From Rubellimicrobium aerolatum (GTDB taxonomy: Bacteria; Pseudomonadota; Alphaproteobacteria; Rhodobacterales; Rhodobacteraceae), in the NCBI RefSeq assembly GCF_017872975.1, contig NZ_JAGGJP010000008.1, positions 62,001 to 126,000 of the forward strand: a stretch of DNA of 64,000 bases. The letters run 5' to 3'. Each line of letters opens with the position of its first letter. The first letter of the stretch is position 1. The position numbers and the translations under genes were made by a program. Positions 9,724 to 18,392 of the stretch are shown here, piece by piece. The notes under the pieces were generated by a model. The model saw only the letters and a program-made list of their open reading frames with translations. It made no database searches and was not told the origin of the DNA.

Positions 9724-10887
9724 TCAGCGCGTCGTCGCAGCCGTCCCGACACGACCCGCCGAGCCGGCATCGAGCCACGCGGCAAGGAGGAGCGGCGCGG
9801 GACTCGCGAGGAGCAGCAGAAGGGCCGCGATCTCGTCGGGACGGTTGCCGCCGAGCCCGAAGGCGAGCAGATACACGGCGAGGACATGCGCGGCGAAGGC
9901 TTGCAGCGAGTGCGCTCCGAGGAAGGTCAGCGGGCGCCAGGTCACCAGGGCGGCCAAGCCACGGGAGATCCGTCGCAGTAGCGGACTCTCGGATGTGGGC
10001 CCCGCGACCAGCAGCCATGCGACCACGAAGGCCTCCGTCGCGAAGGACAGCACGTAGATGAAGCTGTTGCGCGACTTGGAGTCCAGGACGGGAGAAAGCG
10101 GGCCGAGGAGGTCGGCCTTGCTGAGGAGGCGCAGGACTGCCAGGGCGGTGAGGATGCCGAGGGCCGCCCACGCCAGTCGTTCCTGCCCCGGCTTCAGCAC
10201 CCGCGTCGGGGCCTGGCCCATGGCGGTCAGGTACCCCGCCGCGAGGCCGCCCACGAAGAGGAGTTGCCAGCCCAGGAGGTTGAAGTAGCTGCCCAGGGCC
10301 AAGTCCTGGCCATGGCGGGACAGCCAGGCTTGGGGCCCATCGATCAGCGGCGCGGTGAGGCCGGTCTGGGCCACGAGCCAGAGGCCGCCGCTGCCCATGA
10401 GGACACGGGCCAGATGCCCCCGACGCATGAGCCGCAGGAGCCAGGGCGCGGCGGCCATGAGGACGACATACATCGGCAGGACGTCGATGAAGTTGAGGTC
10501 GGCGGTCATCGCGAGGCCGAGCGCGGCAGTGGCAAGCGGGCTTCCGATCAGGGTGCCGAGCATCGGGACCGAGCGGCCGATGACCATGGCGCCCCACGCC
10601 AGGACCAGCAAGGCCAGCACGAGGGCCGCGTGGTGCAGGTAGATGGTCCGCACCCGGGCCAGGATCGAGCGGGTCATCGCGGCATCGCCGTCGCGGAGCA
10701 TCCGGCGGGTGTAGACGATGCCCGCGACAAGGCCCGAAAGAGCGACGAAGCCGTGGGCCGCGTCGGTCCAGCTCAGGAGATGATGGTTGAATCGGCCCAG
10801 CGAGGATCCCAGAACCTCATTGGTGTGCGTGTACATCATCAGGATCAGGAACAGGCCACGAAGGCCGTCGAGGGACTGGTAGCGCAT
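9724..10887 (-). CDS. OpgC-domain integral membrane acyltransferase-like protein
   Basis: 387 residues with about ten hydrophobic segments. The N-terminal RYQSLDGLRGLFLILMMYTH is typical of OpgC and acyltransferase-3 family proteins (the DGLRG motif plus a His in the first helices), and FIDVLPMYVVLM in the middle is also characteristic of OpgC. OpgC succinylates osmoregulated periplasmic glucans in other bacteria, but the family is broad and no glucan synthesis gene is seen nearby. The gene stands alone, upstream of and parallel to ribBX. The function is inferred from the family only. Confidence 0.75.
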   Translation of the reverse strand: MRYQSLDGLRGLFLILMMYTHTNEVLGSSLGRFNHHLLSWTDAAHGFVALSGLVAGIVYTRRMLRDGDAAMTRSILARVRTIYLHHAALVLALLVLAWGAMVIGRSVPMLGTLIGSPLATAALGLAMTADLNFIDVLPMYVVLMAAAPWLLRLMRRGHLARVLMGSGGLWLVAQTGLTAPLIDGPQAWLSRHGQDLALGSYFNLLGWQLLFVGGLAAGYLTAMGQAPTRVLKPGQERLAWAALGILTALAVLRLLSKADLLGPLSPVLDSKSRNSFIYVLSFATEAFVVAWLLVAGPTSESPLLRRISRGLAALVTWRPLTFLGAHSLQAFAAHVLAVYLLAFGLGGNRPDEIAALLLLLASPAPLLLAAWLDAGSAGRVGTAATTR

Positions 10888-11150
10888 CGGGCTGCGGCTC
10901 GCTGAGTTGCGGTCGAGGCATAGGGGACTTCTCGACCGCCCGAGTGCCCTTGGGCCGGGCGTGCGTCAACGATTTGTCAACCTTCATTAAGGTCTGGTTA
11001 AGAAATCACCGTTCCGCCCGGGGAAACTGAACCGCTCCCCGGCAGGGGTAGGGACCGAGTTCCCGCTGTTGGCTGTCATGCCAAGACAGGCGCCGCGCCG
11101 CAGCCGACCCGACTTGGAGGCCGGGTTGAGTCCCGCCCGGCCAAGAGCGG

Positions 11151-11747
11151 TCAGCCCCACTCCCGCAGCCGCGCGACGTAGCGGGCCATGGTGTCCACCT
11201 CCAGGTTCACCGGCTGGCCCTCGCGCAGGGTGGCCCAGGTGGTGACCTCCTTGGTGTGGGGGATCAGGTTCACGCCGAACTCGGCGCCCTCCACCTCGTT
11301 GACGGTGAGCGAGATGCCGTCGAGCGCGACCGAGCCCTTGGGGGCGATGAAGCGCGCGAGCGAGTCGGGCGCGCGGAGGCGGACGCGGGTGCTGTCGCCG
11401 TCGGGGCGGATCGCCACCACGGTCGCCACGCCGTCCACGTGGCCCGAGACGATGTGGCCGCCCAGTTCGTCGCCGACCTTGAGCGCGCGTTCGAGGTTGA
11501 CGCGGTGGCCGGGCGTCCAGGCGGCGAGGTTGGTCTTGCCGACCGATTCCGCCGAGACCTGCACCTCGAACCAGGGGCGCGGCTCGCGGCCCTTGGCGAC
11601 GACCGTCAGGCAGACGCCGTCGCAGGCGATGGAGGCGCCGATGTCGATGCGGTCCACGTCGTAGGCGGTCGCGATGCGGGCGCGCAGGTCGCCCTCCTGC
11701 GCGGTGGCGAGGATCTCGCCCTGGTCGGTGACGATGCCTGTGAACAT
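11151..11747 (-). CDS. ribE: riboflavin synthase alpha subunit
   Basis: 198 residues, built as two lumazine-binding repeats. Repeat one starts MFTGIVTDQG and contains IACDGVCLTV. Repeat two contains GHIVSGHVDGVATV, GSVALDGISLTVNEVEG and NLIPHTKEVTTW. It dismutates two lumazines to riboflavin. The promoter must lie in the 114-base gap shared with the divergent mmcB gene. No FMN riboswitch consensus could be recognised in that gap. Confidence 0.95.
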   Translation of the reverse strand: MFTGIVTDQGEILATAQEGDLRARIATAYDVDRIDIGASIACDGVCLTVVAKGREPRPWFEVQVSAESVGKTNLAAWTPGHRVNLERALKVGDELGGHIVSGHVDGVATVVAIRPDGDSTRVRLRAPDSLARFIAPKGSVALDGISLTVNEVEGAEFGVNLIPHTKEVTTWATLREGQPVNLEVDTMARYVARLREWG

Positions 11748-11861
11748 GGGTCTGGCCCTCCGCGCGGCGTTGCTAGACCGGGGCTAGACCGGGGCGCAAG
11801 GGGACGCAACCGTGACCGCGCGCGGCTTGACCGGCACGGGGGGAGGGGCGAGATTCGCGGG

Positions 11862-12332
11862 ATGCCCTTGCCGCAGCCCGCGCTCGACCTGCCCCTGCCC
11901 GCCCCCCGTCCGGGGCAGTTGCTGGCGCGCGGGGTGTGCCGGCACCTGCTGAGCCATGATTTCGTGACGGTGGAGGAGATGACGCCCGCGCCGGGGCTGC
12001 GGGTGGACGTGATGGCGCTGGGCCCCCGGGGGGAGCTGTGGGTCGTGGAGTGCAAGTCGGGGCGCGCGGACTTCATGTCCGACGGGAAGTGGCAGGGCTA
12101 CCTGGAGTTCTGCGACCGCTTCTTCTGGGCGGTGGACGGGGATTTCCCGGTGGAGCTGCTGCCCGACGACACCGGGCTGATCGTTGCGGATTCCTACGAT
12201 GCGGAGATCGTGCGGATGGGGCCGGAGCTGAAGCTGAACGCGGCGCGGCGCAAGGGGCTGGTGCAGCGGTTCGCGCGGCACGCGGCGCTGCGCTGGCACG
12301 GGGCGCGCGATCCGGGGCTGGGGCTGCGCTAG
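11862..12332 (+). CDS. mmcB: MmcB family DNA repair protein
   Basis: 156 residues. LLARGVCRHLLSHDFVTVEE, RVDVMALGPRGELWVVECK and GRADFMSDGKWQGYL match the MmcB family (restriction-endonuclease-like fold; the D-x(n)-E-x-K core is visible as VDVM... VVECK). In Caulobacter the protein is part of the SOS/DNA-damage response. The ATG at 11862 follows GGGAGGGG; the open frame extends upstream but without family similarity. Its 3' end overlaps the convergent small gene by four bases. Confidence 0.88.
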   Translation: MPLPQPALDLPLPAPRPGQLLARGVCRHLLSHDFVTVEEMTPAPGLRVDVMALGPRGELWVVECKSGRADFMSDGKWQGYLEFCDRFFWAVDGDFPVELLPDDTGLIVADSYDAEIVRMGPELKLNAARRKGLVQRFARHAALRWHGARDPGLGLR

Positions 12333-12532
12333 CGGCCCTTCTTGCCGCCCATGTTGCGCGCGAGTTCGGCGGCGGCGCGGATCTCCTCGGCAATCTCGAT
12401 GGCCTCCTCGGGCTCGAAGTCGAGGGGAAGCTCGATGCCGCCCTCGGCCTCGACGTAGATGCGGACCATGCCGAGGGAGGTGGGGCCGATCTGGAGGTTG
12501 GCGGAGACGTCGCTCTGCTTGTCGATGCCCAT
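12329..12532 (-). CDS. small conserved protein, DUF6324-like
   Basis: 67 residues, acidic (PLDFEPEEAIEIAEEIRAAA) with a short beta-like front half (NLQIGPTSLGMVRIYVEAEG). This matches my memory of the Rhodobacterales DUF6324 family. The function is unknown. The start at 12532 has GGAGGACC upstream. It is convergent with mmcB and lies about 100 bases before tRNA-His on the other strand. Confidence 0.75.
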   Translation of the reverse strand: MGIDKQSDVSANLQIGPTSLGMVRIYVEAEGGIELPLDFEPEEAIEIAEEIRAAAELARNMGGKKGR

Positions 12533-12637
12533 GGGTGGTCCTCCTGTCCGGCGCTGCCGTCCCGGGGGTAACGCGGGGGCGGGGGTGCCGCAAGGGTCTT
12601 GCATTCGCCAGGGGCCGGGGCTAGATCGCCGCCTAGT

Positions 12638-12714
12638 GCCGACATAGCTCAGTTGGTTAGAGCACCAGATTGTGGATCTGGGGGTCCCCCGTTCGAGCCG
12701 GGGTGTCGGTACCA
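12638..12714 (+). tRNA. tRNA-His (anticodon GTG), lacking encoded G-1
   Basis: The cloverleaf is clear: acceptor GCCGACA with TGTCGGT (one G-T pair), D-stem GCTC/GAGC, anticodon arm CCAGA-TTGTGGA-TCTGG, T arm CCCCG-TTCGAGC-CGGGG, and encoded CCA at 12712-12714. The discriminator is A73 and the base before G1 is T, so the usual G-1:C73 pair is absent. Alphaproteobacterial tRNA-His molecules are known to do this, with a matching HisRS. Integrase remnants follow directly downstream. Confidence 0.97.
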
Positions 12715-12743
12715 TTCGAGGCCCTTGTTCCTATGGGTCCGAG

Positions 12744-12771
12744 CCTGCCGACGGCAGCACCAAGCTTGGTG
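12744..12771 (+). terminator. tandem hairpins downstream of tRNA-His
   Basis: Two back-to-back inverted repeats: CTGCCG-A-CGGCAG (12745-12757) and CACCAAGCTTGGTG (12758-12771). They lie 30 bases after the tRNA and are plausible tRNA terminators, though no long T-run follows. Confidence 0.4.
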
Positions 12772-12913
12772 GTTTGCAGAACGGTTTGCAGCGCCCTTCC
12801 GCGCCTGCGATCGGCTGCCGCTGCGTCGATCCGGAAACTTGGCGTCCGGCGCTCCCGGACTCCCAGACATGGTCCGACGTCCGCTCCGCGACAGGACGAG
12901 CGGACAGGGAACG

Positions 12914-13204
12914 ATGGGGCGGTCGGTCAGAGCGCCGAAGAGTTTGCCGGGCTGGCCGATCAGGCTCTCGGACGGGCAGGCGGCGGCCTATGTGGGCCTG
13001 CCTCTCGGCAGGGCCCGCCACGGCGTCGCGACCGGCGACCTTCCTCCGGGGCGGGCCCTCGTGGGGGAGATCCTCTGGCCCCGCCCCGAGCTGGGCCGCT
13101 GACTGGAGGCGTTTCCGGCCGCGATGGCCGGGAGCCCCGGGGCCGATCCGCTCTTCGACCCCGTCACCCGGGCGGTCGAGACCATGGGGGCTCACAAGGG
13201 CTGA
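12914..13204 (+). pseudogene. excisionase/AlpA-like DNA-binding protein, broken by an in-frame TGA
   Basis: The frame reads MGRSVRAP... LPGWPIRLSDGQAAAYVG and aligns without gaps over 52 residues to the intact protein at 41011-41298 (LPGWPLLLSDEQAAAYTG). At 13100-13102 a TGA interrupts it. The same frame then continues LEAFPAAMAG... ETMGAHKG to the stop at 13204, matching the tail of the 41 kb copy (DAIRAMGAHR). This is therefore a nonsense-mutated copy. The family is a small helix-turn-helix protein usually placed before a phage-type integrase, where it may act as a recombination directionality factor. That role is inferred from position. Confidence 0.7.
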
Positions 13205-13218
13205 TCCGGATTCCCGGG

Positions 13219-13585
13219 GTGAACACGACCACCAAGACGAACAAGCGGACCAGGAAGGCCACCCGCACCTACCATCACCGCAAGGCGGGCCGACGGCATC
13301 CGGACGATCCCGAAGCCGTGGAGTTCCGCCTCGCGGTCGCCAGGTTCGATGCGACGCCCATCGGAACGTCTCCCGACGACACGACGTTCAAGGTGCTCGT
13401 CCAGAAGTATCTGGCCTCGACCGACTTCGCGGAATTGGCCGACACGACCAAGGCGGAGTACCGGCGGCACATCACGTACATCGAGCCGGTGCCGAGCCCC
13501 TTCCTCGTGCGTGCGATCCGGCCTGCGCATGTCGAAGGGATCAAGCGGACGTTCGCGAAGGCGCCGAGCCCAGGTCGCCGAGTTC
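13219..13585 (+). pseudogene. tyrosine recombinase (integrase), N-terminal remnant
   Basis: The frame begins at GTG 13219, or at a CTG at 13201 where the 41 kb copy has GTG overlapping the previous stop. The protein has a basic arm (TTTKTNKRTRKATRTYHHRK) and then a core-binding-like segment (TFKVLVQKYLAS... DTTKAEYRRHITYIE... IKRTFAKAPS). It is cut at about 13570, before any catalytic R-H-x-x-R-Y residues, and a convergent rutE-like gene begins at 13607. It is homologous to the fragment at 41295-41665. Its position right after tRNA-His fits an old integration event. Confidence 0.6.
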
Positions 13586-13606
13586 GATGTGCTCGCCGGC
13601 AGGCCG

Positions 13607-14203
13607 TCAGGCCAGCGCGCAGGCGTCGTGGAAGGGCAGGCGGGGCAGGCGTGGCTTCAGATTCTCGGTCGATCCATAGCCCAGGTTGATCAGGAGGTTC
13701 GCCCGCACCCGCGTCCCCGCGAAGAATGCCGCTTCAAGCGCGGCGGCATCGAATCCGGTCATCGGCCCGCAGTCGAGTCCGAGCGCGCGGGCCGCCATGA
13801 CCAGATAGCCGGCCTGGAGGCTGCTGTTGCGGAAGGCGTTCTCCTCCAGGACCTTGGGATCGGCGAACCAGGGCCGCGCGTCCACGTGGGGGAACAGCAC
13901 CGGCAGCGTGTCGGGGAAGGCCATGTCCATGCCGACGATCACCGTCACCGGCGCGGCCATGGTCTTGGCGAGGTTGCCCTTGGAGAGGGCCGGGGCCAGC
14001 CGCGCCTTGGCCTCCGGGGAGCGGACGAAGACGAAGCGCGCGGGGGCGGAGTTGCAAGCCGTCGGCCCCAGCTTCACGAGGTCGTAGAGCCGGCGGAGCA
14101 GGTCGTCCGGCACGGGATCGGGGCGGAAGTCGCTGAAGGTCCGCGCCTCGGTGAAGAGCCGCGCGAGGGCGAGGTCGGGGAGCGTGTCGGTCTGGTCGAG
14201 CAT
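13607..14203 (-). CDS. rutE: RutE-like nitroreductase (malonic semialdehyde reductase family)
   Basis: 198 residues with strong residue-level similarity to E. coli RutE as I remember it: [74 protein letters not shown] and LLINLGYG. RutE is an FMN nitroreductase-fold enzyme that reduces malonic semialdehyde to 3-hydroxypropionate at the end of the Rut pyrimidine pathway. It is the last gene of the right-to-left operon that starts at 19484, eight bases after the amidase. Its placement away from rutA and rutF but under the same operator type is unusual. Confidence 0.88.
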   Translation of the reverse strand: MLDQTDTLPDLALARLFTEARTFSDFRPDPVPDDLLRRLYDLVKLGPTACNSAPARFVFVRSPEAKARLAPALSKGNLAKTMAAPVTVIVGMDMAFPDTLPVLFPHVDARPWFADPKVLEENAFRNSSLQAGYLVMAARALGLDCGPMTGFDAAALEAAFFAGTRVRANLLINLGYGSTENLKPRLPRLPFHDACALA

Positions 14204-14211
14204 GGGGCCTC

Positions 14212-15576
14212 TCAGGCGTATTCGGGTTCGGGTTGGATCGCCGGGAGGGCGAGGGCGGTCTCGATGGTCAGGGCCAGCGCCGCCACGCGGTCGTCCGCCC
14301 AGGCGGGGCCGATGACCTGCACCGAGAGCGGGCCGTCCGCAAGGCGGGCGATGGGCAGCGACAGCGCGGGCAGCCCCAGGAACGAGGCCGGCCGGGTCAG
14401 CCGGGTCAGCCCGGCGACCACCGAGTCCACCCCCGGCCCGTCGCCGACATCCAGCAGGGCGGCCTGCGGCGGCGTGTCGGCGAGGGTGGGCAGGAGGAGG
14501 AGGTCCACCCGGCCGAAGGCCTCGGCCGTCAGGCGATCGTGGGCGACGCGGCGGATCTGCTGGGCGCGCAGGTAGGCGTGCGCCGGGATGGCCGCCGCCT
14601 GCACCAGCCGCGCCCGCACCTGCGGCCCGTAGCTGTCGGGCGCCAGCGCCAGCGCGTCGGCGTGGACCGCCGCCGCCTCGGCCATGGCGGTGACGTTGGC
14701 GGGCTCGCCCAGATGGGACAGGAAGGCGAGGTCGAGCCCCACGGGGCGCGCGCCCATCGCCGCGAGGCGGGCCACGAGATCGGACAGGGCGTGGCGCATC
14801 CGGGCGCTGATCCCATCGGTGAAGGCACCCGTGTCGAAGCCGACCCGAAGCTCGGCCACCGGGACCGGCTTGGGCGCGGCCGGCGGCAGCGGCGCGATCA
14901 GCGACAGCACCGCCTGCGCGTCGGCCACGGTCGCGGCCAGCGGCCCCACGCAGTCCTGGCTGTAGCCGAGCGGCATGGTCCGGTCCATCGGCGCGCGGCC
15001 CTGCGTCGGCTTGAAGCCGACGACGCCGTTGCAGGCCGCCGGCAGCCGGATCGACCCGCCGGTGTCCGAGCCCAGCGCCGCGGCGACGTGCCCCGCCGCC
15101 ACCGCCGCGCCCGATCCCGAGGAGGAGCCCCCGGTGATCGCGCCCGGAACGGCGGGATTCGCCGGCATTCCGTGGTGGTGGTTGTGCCCGGTCGGCCCCA
15201 TCGCGAACTCGGACATCTTCAGCCGGCCGAGGTCCACCTGTCCGGCCGCGTCGAGGCGCGACAGCACGGTGGCGGTCCCGGCGGCCGGCTGGCGGCGGCT
15301 GAAATGCGCGCCGAAGCCGGTCGAGAAACCCTCGCGGTCGAACATGTCCTTGTGCGCGAGGAGCGCCCCGGCAAGTGGCCCCAGCGCATCGCCCCGCGCG
15401 CGGGCGCGGTCCAGGGCGGCGGCCTGCGCGAGGCTGCGCGCCGGCTCCAGCGCCGCGAAGGGCGTCTCGGCCATGGGCAGGGCGCGCAGGCGGCCCAGCG
15501 CGCGGTCGGCCTCCTCCTCCAGGGAGAAGGCCCCGGCGAGATAGGCCCGGCGGCGGATTTCGATGCGACCCGTCAT
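14212..15576 (-). CDS. amidase signature family hydrolase
   Basis: 454 residues. The Ser-cisSer-Lys triad region is present: Lys in LLAHKDMFD, cis-Ser in [13 protein letters not shown] and the nucleophile Ser in [16 protein letters not shown]. It resembles AtzF/AtzE-like and GatA-like hydrolases, which cleave amides or biurets. The exact substrate is unknown. It overlaps a 66-residue gene by four bases upstream and is followed by rutE after eight bases, so it belongs to the transporter operon. Two further amidases sit in the facing operon at 23.1 and 24.6 kb. Confidence 0.88.
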   Translation of the reverse strand: MTGRIEIRRRAYLAGAFSLEEEADRALGRLRALPMAETPFAALEPARSLAQAAALDRARARGDALGPLAGALLAHKDMFDREGFSTGFGAHFSRRQPAAGTATVLSRLDAAGQVDLGRLKMSEFAMGPTGHNHHHGMPANPAVPGAITGGSSSGSGAAVAAGHVAAALGSDTGGSIRLPAACNGVVGFKPTQGRAPMDRTMPLGYSQDCVGPLAATVADAQAVLSLIAPLPPAAPKPVPVAELRVGFDTGAFTDGISARMRHALSDLVARLAAMGARPVGLDLAFLSHLGEPANVTAMAEAAAVHADALALAPDSYGPQVRARLVQAAAIPAHAYLRAQQIRRVAHDRLTAEAFGRVDLLLLPTLADTPPQAALLDVGDGPGVDSVVAGLTRLTRPASFLGLPALSLPIARLADGPLSVQVIGPAWADDRVAALALTIETALALPAIQPEPEYA

Positions 15577-15773
15577 TGGGGCAGCTCCGGCTCGATCAGC
15601 GGGCGGGTCGTCATCAGGCGCGCGGCGCGCGGCACGAAGGCGATGCCTTCCACGATCTCGGACCGCAGCAGCGGGTTCTCGAAGATGCCGGGGCCGAGCC
15701 GCGCCTGCTGGTCGCGGAAGATCGCGGTCTCGCTGGGCGTGGGCGGGCGCCCGAGGTAGTCGGTCAGGTCCAT
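15573..15773 (-). CDS. small unrecognised protein coupled to the amidase
   Basis: 66 residues ([21 protein letters not shown]...). It is mostly polar with no membrane segment, and its stop overlaps the amidase start by four bases, implying translational coupling. The size and position resemble AtzG, the small partner of the amidase AtzE in cyanurate degradation, but I see no DUF4089 sequence pattern, so the analogy is positional only. A GGGAGG-like ribosome site precedes the ATG. Confidence 0.65.
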   Translation of the reverse strand: MDLTDYLGRPPTPSETAIFRDQQARLGPGIFENPLLRSEIVEGIAFVPRAARLMTTRPLIEPELPQ

Positions 15774-15785
15774 GGGTGGCCTCCC

Positions 15786-16778
15786 TTAGCCGAAGTTCTG
15801 GGGCTGGCGCTTGCGGACGAGCTGGCTCAGCGCGACCGCGACCACGAGGGCCCCGCCGTAGAACAGGCTCTGGACGTGGGCGGCGGCGCCCAGCATCGAC
15901 AGCCCGGTGATGCCGGTGATGAGGAAATAGACCGACAGCAGCGTGCCCAGGGGGTTGAAGCGGCCCGGATAGATCGCCGTCGCCCCCAGGAAGGCCGCCG
16001 CGAAGGCCGGCAGCAGCAGCCCCTGGCCCGACACCGGATCAGCCGAGCCGGTCATCCCGGCGTAAAGCACCCCGGCGAGCGCCGACAGCGCGCCCGACAG
16101 GATCAGGGCGGCGGCGCGGGTGCGGTCCACCGAGATGCCGTTGAGCCGCGCGACCTCGCGCCCGCGCCCGACGAACAGCAGCCGCCGCCCGGCCATGGAC
16201 CATTCCAGCGCGTACCAAAGCACGAGGCACAGCGCGAGGCCGTACCAGAAGGCCGCCGGGATGCCGAGGATGCGGGTGATGACCACGGCATCCACCAGCG
16301 TCATGGAGATGCCCGAGATGGTCTGCGAGCCCGAGAGCCACAGCGTCATGCCGTTGAGGAAGGTCCCGAGCCCCAGCGTCACGATCAGCGAATGGATGCG
16401 GAAGAACAGGATGAACCAGGCGTTGAGCGCGCCCACGATCGCGCCGGTCGCCAGCGCGCCCAGCAGCGACAGCCCGATCGGCCAGCCCCAGGTGACGTTC
16501 GACACCGCCACGAACATCGCCGAGAAGACCAGCACCGAGGCCGCCGACAGGTCGAAGTCGCCCGCCGTCAGCGGCAGCAGAAGGCCCAGCGCCAGCACCA
16601 CCAGCACCGCCTGCGAGCCCAGGATCGACGAGAAGGTGCGCCAGGTCAGGAAGGTGCCGGGGATCAGCACCGCGAACAGGCCGATCAGCGCGGCCCAGGC
16701 GGCGAGGAGGGCGAACCGCTCGGCCTGGAGCTTCCAGTCGATGGGCGCGCGGACGGCGGGAAGGGGGGTGGCGGTCAT
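15786..16778 (-). CDS. ABC transporter permease, RbsC family
   Basis: 330 residues with about ten hydrophobic segments. The family core is visible: LPLTAGDFDLSAASVLVFSA, LGLGTFLNGMTLWLSG, GREVARLNGISVDRTRAAALILSG and FLGATAIYPGRFNPLGTLL. It forms the membrane channel of the transporter encoded with the next two genes upstream. Ribose-type (CUT2) permeases move sugars, nucleosides or other small polar molecules. Given the Rut and amidase neighbours, an amide or N-heterocycle substrate is more likely than a sugar here; this is inference. The ATG overlaps the ATPase stop by four bases. Confidence 0.9.
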   Translation of the reverse strand: MTATPLPAVRAPIDWKLQAERFALLAAWAALIGLFAVLIPGTFLTWRTFSSILGSQAVLVVLALGLLLPLTAGDFDLSAASVLVFSAMFVAVSNVTWGWPIGLSLLGALATGAIVGALNAWFILFFRIHSLIVTLGLGTFLNGMTLWLSGSQTISGISMTLVDAVVITRILGIPAAFWYGLALCLVLWYALEWSMAGRRLLFVGRGREVARLNGISVDRTRAAALILSGALSALAGVLYAGMTGSADPVSGQGLLLPAFAAAFLGATAIYPGRFNPLGTLLSVYFLITGITGLSMLGAAAHVQSLFYGGALVVAVALSQLVRKRQPQNFG

Positions 16779-18391
16779 GCGAGGCCCTCTTGCAGGGACG
16801 GGGATGGGGCGGGGGCGGGCGGGACGCCCAGGAAGCAGGTCCGGGCGATGACGGATTTCTCCACCTGCGCGCCGGTCAGCTCGGCCACGGGGCGGCCCTT
16901 GGCGAAGACGATCACGCGGTCGCAGATCTGCGAAAGCTGCTCGGCGTCGGTGCTGGCGCAAAGCACGGCCGTCCCCCGCGCGGCGGCGGCGTCGATGGCC
17001 GCGAAGATCTGCTGGCGCGCGCCGAAGTCCACGCCCTGCGTCGGCTCGTCGAGCAGGAGGAGCCGGGGCTCCTCGGCCAGCCACTTGCCCAGCACGACCT
17101 TCTGCTGGTTGCCGCCGGACAGCGCGCCCAGCAGGTGCCCCGGCCGGGGCGGGCGCACGTCATGGGCAGCGACCAGCGCCTCGGTCGCCCGCGTCATCGC
17201 CGCGCGGTCGAGCGCGGGGCCGCGCCGCAGGCGGGGCAGGGCCAGCATCGTCGCGTTGTCGGTCACGGACAGCGCGACGATGCAGCTCTGGTGCAGGCGG
17301 TCGCCGGGGATCAGCCCCATCCCCGCCGCCACCGCCCGCGCGGGGGTCAGTCGCGCGACATCGAGGGCTTGGCCGCCGATCTCGACCCGACCCGTGCCCG
17401 GCGCGGCCCCGAAGGCAAGATAGGGCACATCGGCGAAGCCCGAGCCGATAAGCCCGGTGACGCCCACCACCTCGCCCGGCGCGAGCGTCAGGTCGAAGGG
17501 GTCGAGTTGACCCCCCGCGATGCCGGCAAGCCGCGCCGCGACGCCCGTGGGCGCGGGACGCGACGGCCGCCGGAACGTCTCCACCGCCCGCCCGACGATG
17601 GCGTCGAGGATCTCCTGCCGCGTCGTCTCGGCCGTGGTCATCATCGCGGCGAGCCGCCCGTCGCGCATGACGGCCACCCGGTCGGTGATCGCCAGCACCT
17701 CGTCGATGTCGTGGGTGACGATGATGACGCTGGCCCCGGTCGCCCGGATGCCGCGCAGCAGCGCGAACAGCTTCTCCACGTCCTCGCCCGACAGGAAGGG
17801 CGTGGGCTCGTCGAGCACGAGGACGCCCTCGCCGGCGCGGCCCGCCTCGGAGCGGCGCAGGTCGTCGAAGGCGCGCACGATGGCGACGAAGGCGCGCTGG
17901 ACCGGAGCCAGCGACTCGACTGGGGCGAGCGGGTCGATGGCCAGCCCGAACTCGGCGAAGAGCCCGCGCAGCCGCCGCGCCTCGCGTCCCCAGGCGATGC
18001 CCAGGGGATGCAGGCGGTCGTTCGACAGGATCATGTTGTCGATGACCCGCAGGCTGGGGATCAACCCGAGATGCTGGTGGACGAAGGCTACGCCCTTGCG
18101 GCGGATCAGCGCCGCGTCCAGCGGCAGGGGCAGGTCGTCGCCCCAGAGCCGGACCCGGCTTTCCGGCTCGGGCGAGTTGAAGCCGGCCAGCACCTTGATG
18201 AGGGTGGACTTGCCCGATCCGTTCGCGCCCAGAAGCCCCAGGATCTCCTTGCGGCGCAGGCCGAGGGAGACGCCCTTCAGCACCTCCACGGGTCCGAACC
18301 TCATCCGAACGTTCTCCATCCGCAGCACCTCGGCCGGGTGCTTGCCGCTGCCCGGCAGGCGGTCGGGGGCGGCCAGGTCCACCAGCGTCAT
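16775..18391 (-). CDS. ABC transporter ATP-binding protein, RbsA family, two nucleotide-binding domains
   Basis: 538 residues. Domain 1 has Walker A GANGSGKST (about 56-64) and Walker B VLVLDEPT, but a weak signature (SLAPVQRAFVAIVRA). Domain 2 has a degenerate Walker A (TGLIGSGFADV), a canonical signature LSGGNQQKVVLGKWL and Walker B LLLLDEPTQGVD. The degenerate second Walker A is normal for RbsA-type proteins. The weak first signature suggests asymmetric ATP use. The gene starts one base after the binding-protein stop and overlaps the permease by four bases. Confidence 0.9.
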   Translation of the reverse strand: MTLVDLAAPDRLPGSGKHPAEVLRMENVRMRFGPVEVLKGVSLGLRRKEILGLLGANGSGKSTLIKVLAGFNSPEPESRVRLWGDDLPLPLDAALIRRKGVAFVHQHLGLIPSLRVIDNMILSNDRLHPLGIAWGREARRLRGLFAEFGLAIDPLAPVESLAPVQRAFVAIVRAFDDLRRSEAGRAGEGVLVLDEPTPFLSGEDVEKLFALLRGIRATGASVIIVTHDIDEVLAITDRVAVMRDGRLAAMMTTAETTRQEILDAIVGRAVETFRRPSRPAPTGVAARLAGIAGGQLDPFDLTLAPGEVVGVTGLIGSGFADVPYLAFGAAPGTGRVEIGGQALDVARLTPARAVAAGMGLIPGDRLHQSCIVALSVTDNATMLALPRLRRGPALDRAAMTRATEALVAAHDVRPPRPGHLLGALSGGNQQKVVLGKWLAEEPRLLLLDEPTQGVDFGARQQIFAAIDAAAARGTAVLCASTDAEQLSQICDRVIVFAKGRPVAELTGAQVEKSVIARTCFLGVPPAPAPSPSLQEGLA

Positions 18392-18392
18392 G

